Positions 32,928 to 33,057 of a DNA stretch of 33,057 bases are shown piece by piece. Each line of letters starts with the position of its first letter. Within the stretch, counting starts at the first letter, position 1. The notes under the pieces are model-generated. The model had not been told where the DNA came from. It saw nothing but the letters and a program-made list of their open reading frames with translations, and made no database searches. Location of the stretch: positions 1 to 33,057 of the forward strand of contig JAFRRE010000057.1 of the NCBI GenBank assembly GCA_017428285.1, in the 5' to 3' direction. Both the position numbers and the translations under genes were made by a program. The stretch comes from Bacteroidales bacterium (GTDB taxonomy: Bacteria; Bacteroidota; Bacteroidia; Bacteroidales; F082).

Positions 32928-33057
32928 ATGAAAACAAAACTCCAAACACACATATGTACAATTTCATGCACTTTATTTTTATTGCACTTACTCATGGTCT
33001 CGTGCATTAAACCAAAAACCTGCCATCAGGCAGTCAAAGTGGTCAACAATTCGGAAA
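32928..33057 (+). CDS. Start of a lipoprotein gene, cut by the window end
   Basis: An ATG at 32928 opens a frame of 43 codons that runs off the window. The N-terminus has basic residues (MKTKLQTH), a hydrophobic stretch (TLFLLHLLMV) and a lipobox-like LMVSC with Cys26, so it is a probable lipoprotein. Residues after it (IKPKTCHQAVKVVNNSE) are too few to name a family. It follows the tandem hairpin and may belong to the same RHS-associated region. Confidence 0.6.
   Translation, partial: MKTKLQTHICTISCTLFLLHLLMVSCIKPKTCHQAVKVVNNSE

Noticed and set aside
1..33057. CRISPR arrays, prophage genes and complete insertion sequences
   Set aside because: I saw no regularly spaced repeats, phage structural genes or transposase genes; the only mobile-like items are short palindromic repeats.

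Overview
The window looks like a chromosome segment of a Bacteroidota bacterium, most likely of the order Bacteroidales; I cannot name the genus. The signs are many promoters of the Bacteroidota type (TTTG or TTG near -33, TAnnTTTG near -7), few Shine-Dalgarno sites, short lipoproteins, a lipocalin_3-type lipoprotein, EcsC and MauE/thioredoxin proteins, and a type IX secretion (T9SS) C-terminal sorting domain.

Region 1 (1-7656, all minus strand) is a defence island. In transcription order it holds a large SNF2-type helicase, a DUF4391 protein joined to it by a TAATG stop/start overlap, an AAA ATPase plus RloB/TOPRIM nuclease pair (the AbiL / RloA-RloB / PARIS-like type), and a type III-like N6-adenine methyltransferase whose 3' end lies beyond the left edge. 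The ATPase/RloB pair has its own promoter and sits inside the helicase-DUF4391-methyltransferase series, so it looks like one defence module nested in another.

Region 2 (7845-16209) is mostly housekeeping. It has a long-chain acyl-CoA ligase divergent from a 4'-phosphopantetheinyl transferase, carbamate kinase, a lipocalin-like lipoprotein, a PMCA-type calcium ATPase, and a divergent TerB-domain protein.

Region 3 (16210-19446) has a REPIN-like nested inverted repeat between convergent genes, peptidase E, tRNA-Arg(ACG) and tRNA-Glu(CTC) with terminators, an unrecognised single-pass membrane protein, a candidate small RNA with its own promoter and terminator, and a 79-residue small protein.

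Region 4 (19464-24737) has an EcsC-family protein downstream of rarA, a secreted C69 dipeptidase divergent from rarA, and a two-gene unit of a small lipoprotein and a MauE/DoxX-thioredoxin fusion.

Region 5 (24783-33057) is an RHS polymorphic-toxin locus. A small secreted protein combines an RHS-like strand with a T9SS sorting domain. It is followed by a 2223-residue SpvB/FG-GAP/RHS protein with a C-terminal tip carrying an HExxH zinc-protease motif, then an overlapping secreted candidate immunity protein, a tandem hairpin repeat, and the start of a further lipoprotein gene. A sharp fall in GC inside the RHS gene marks the tip as probably exchanged.
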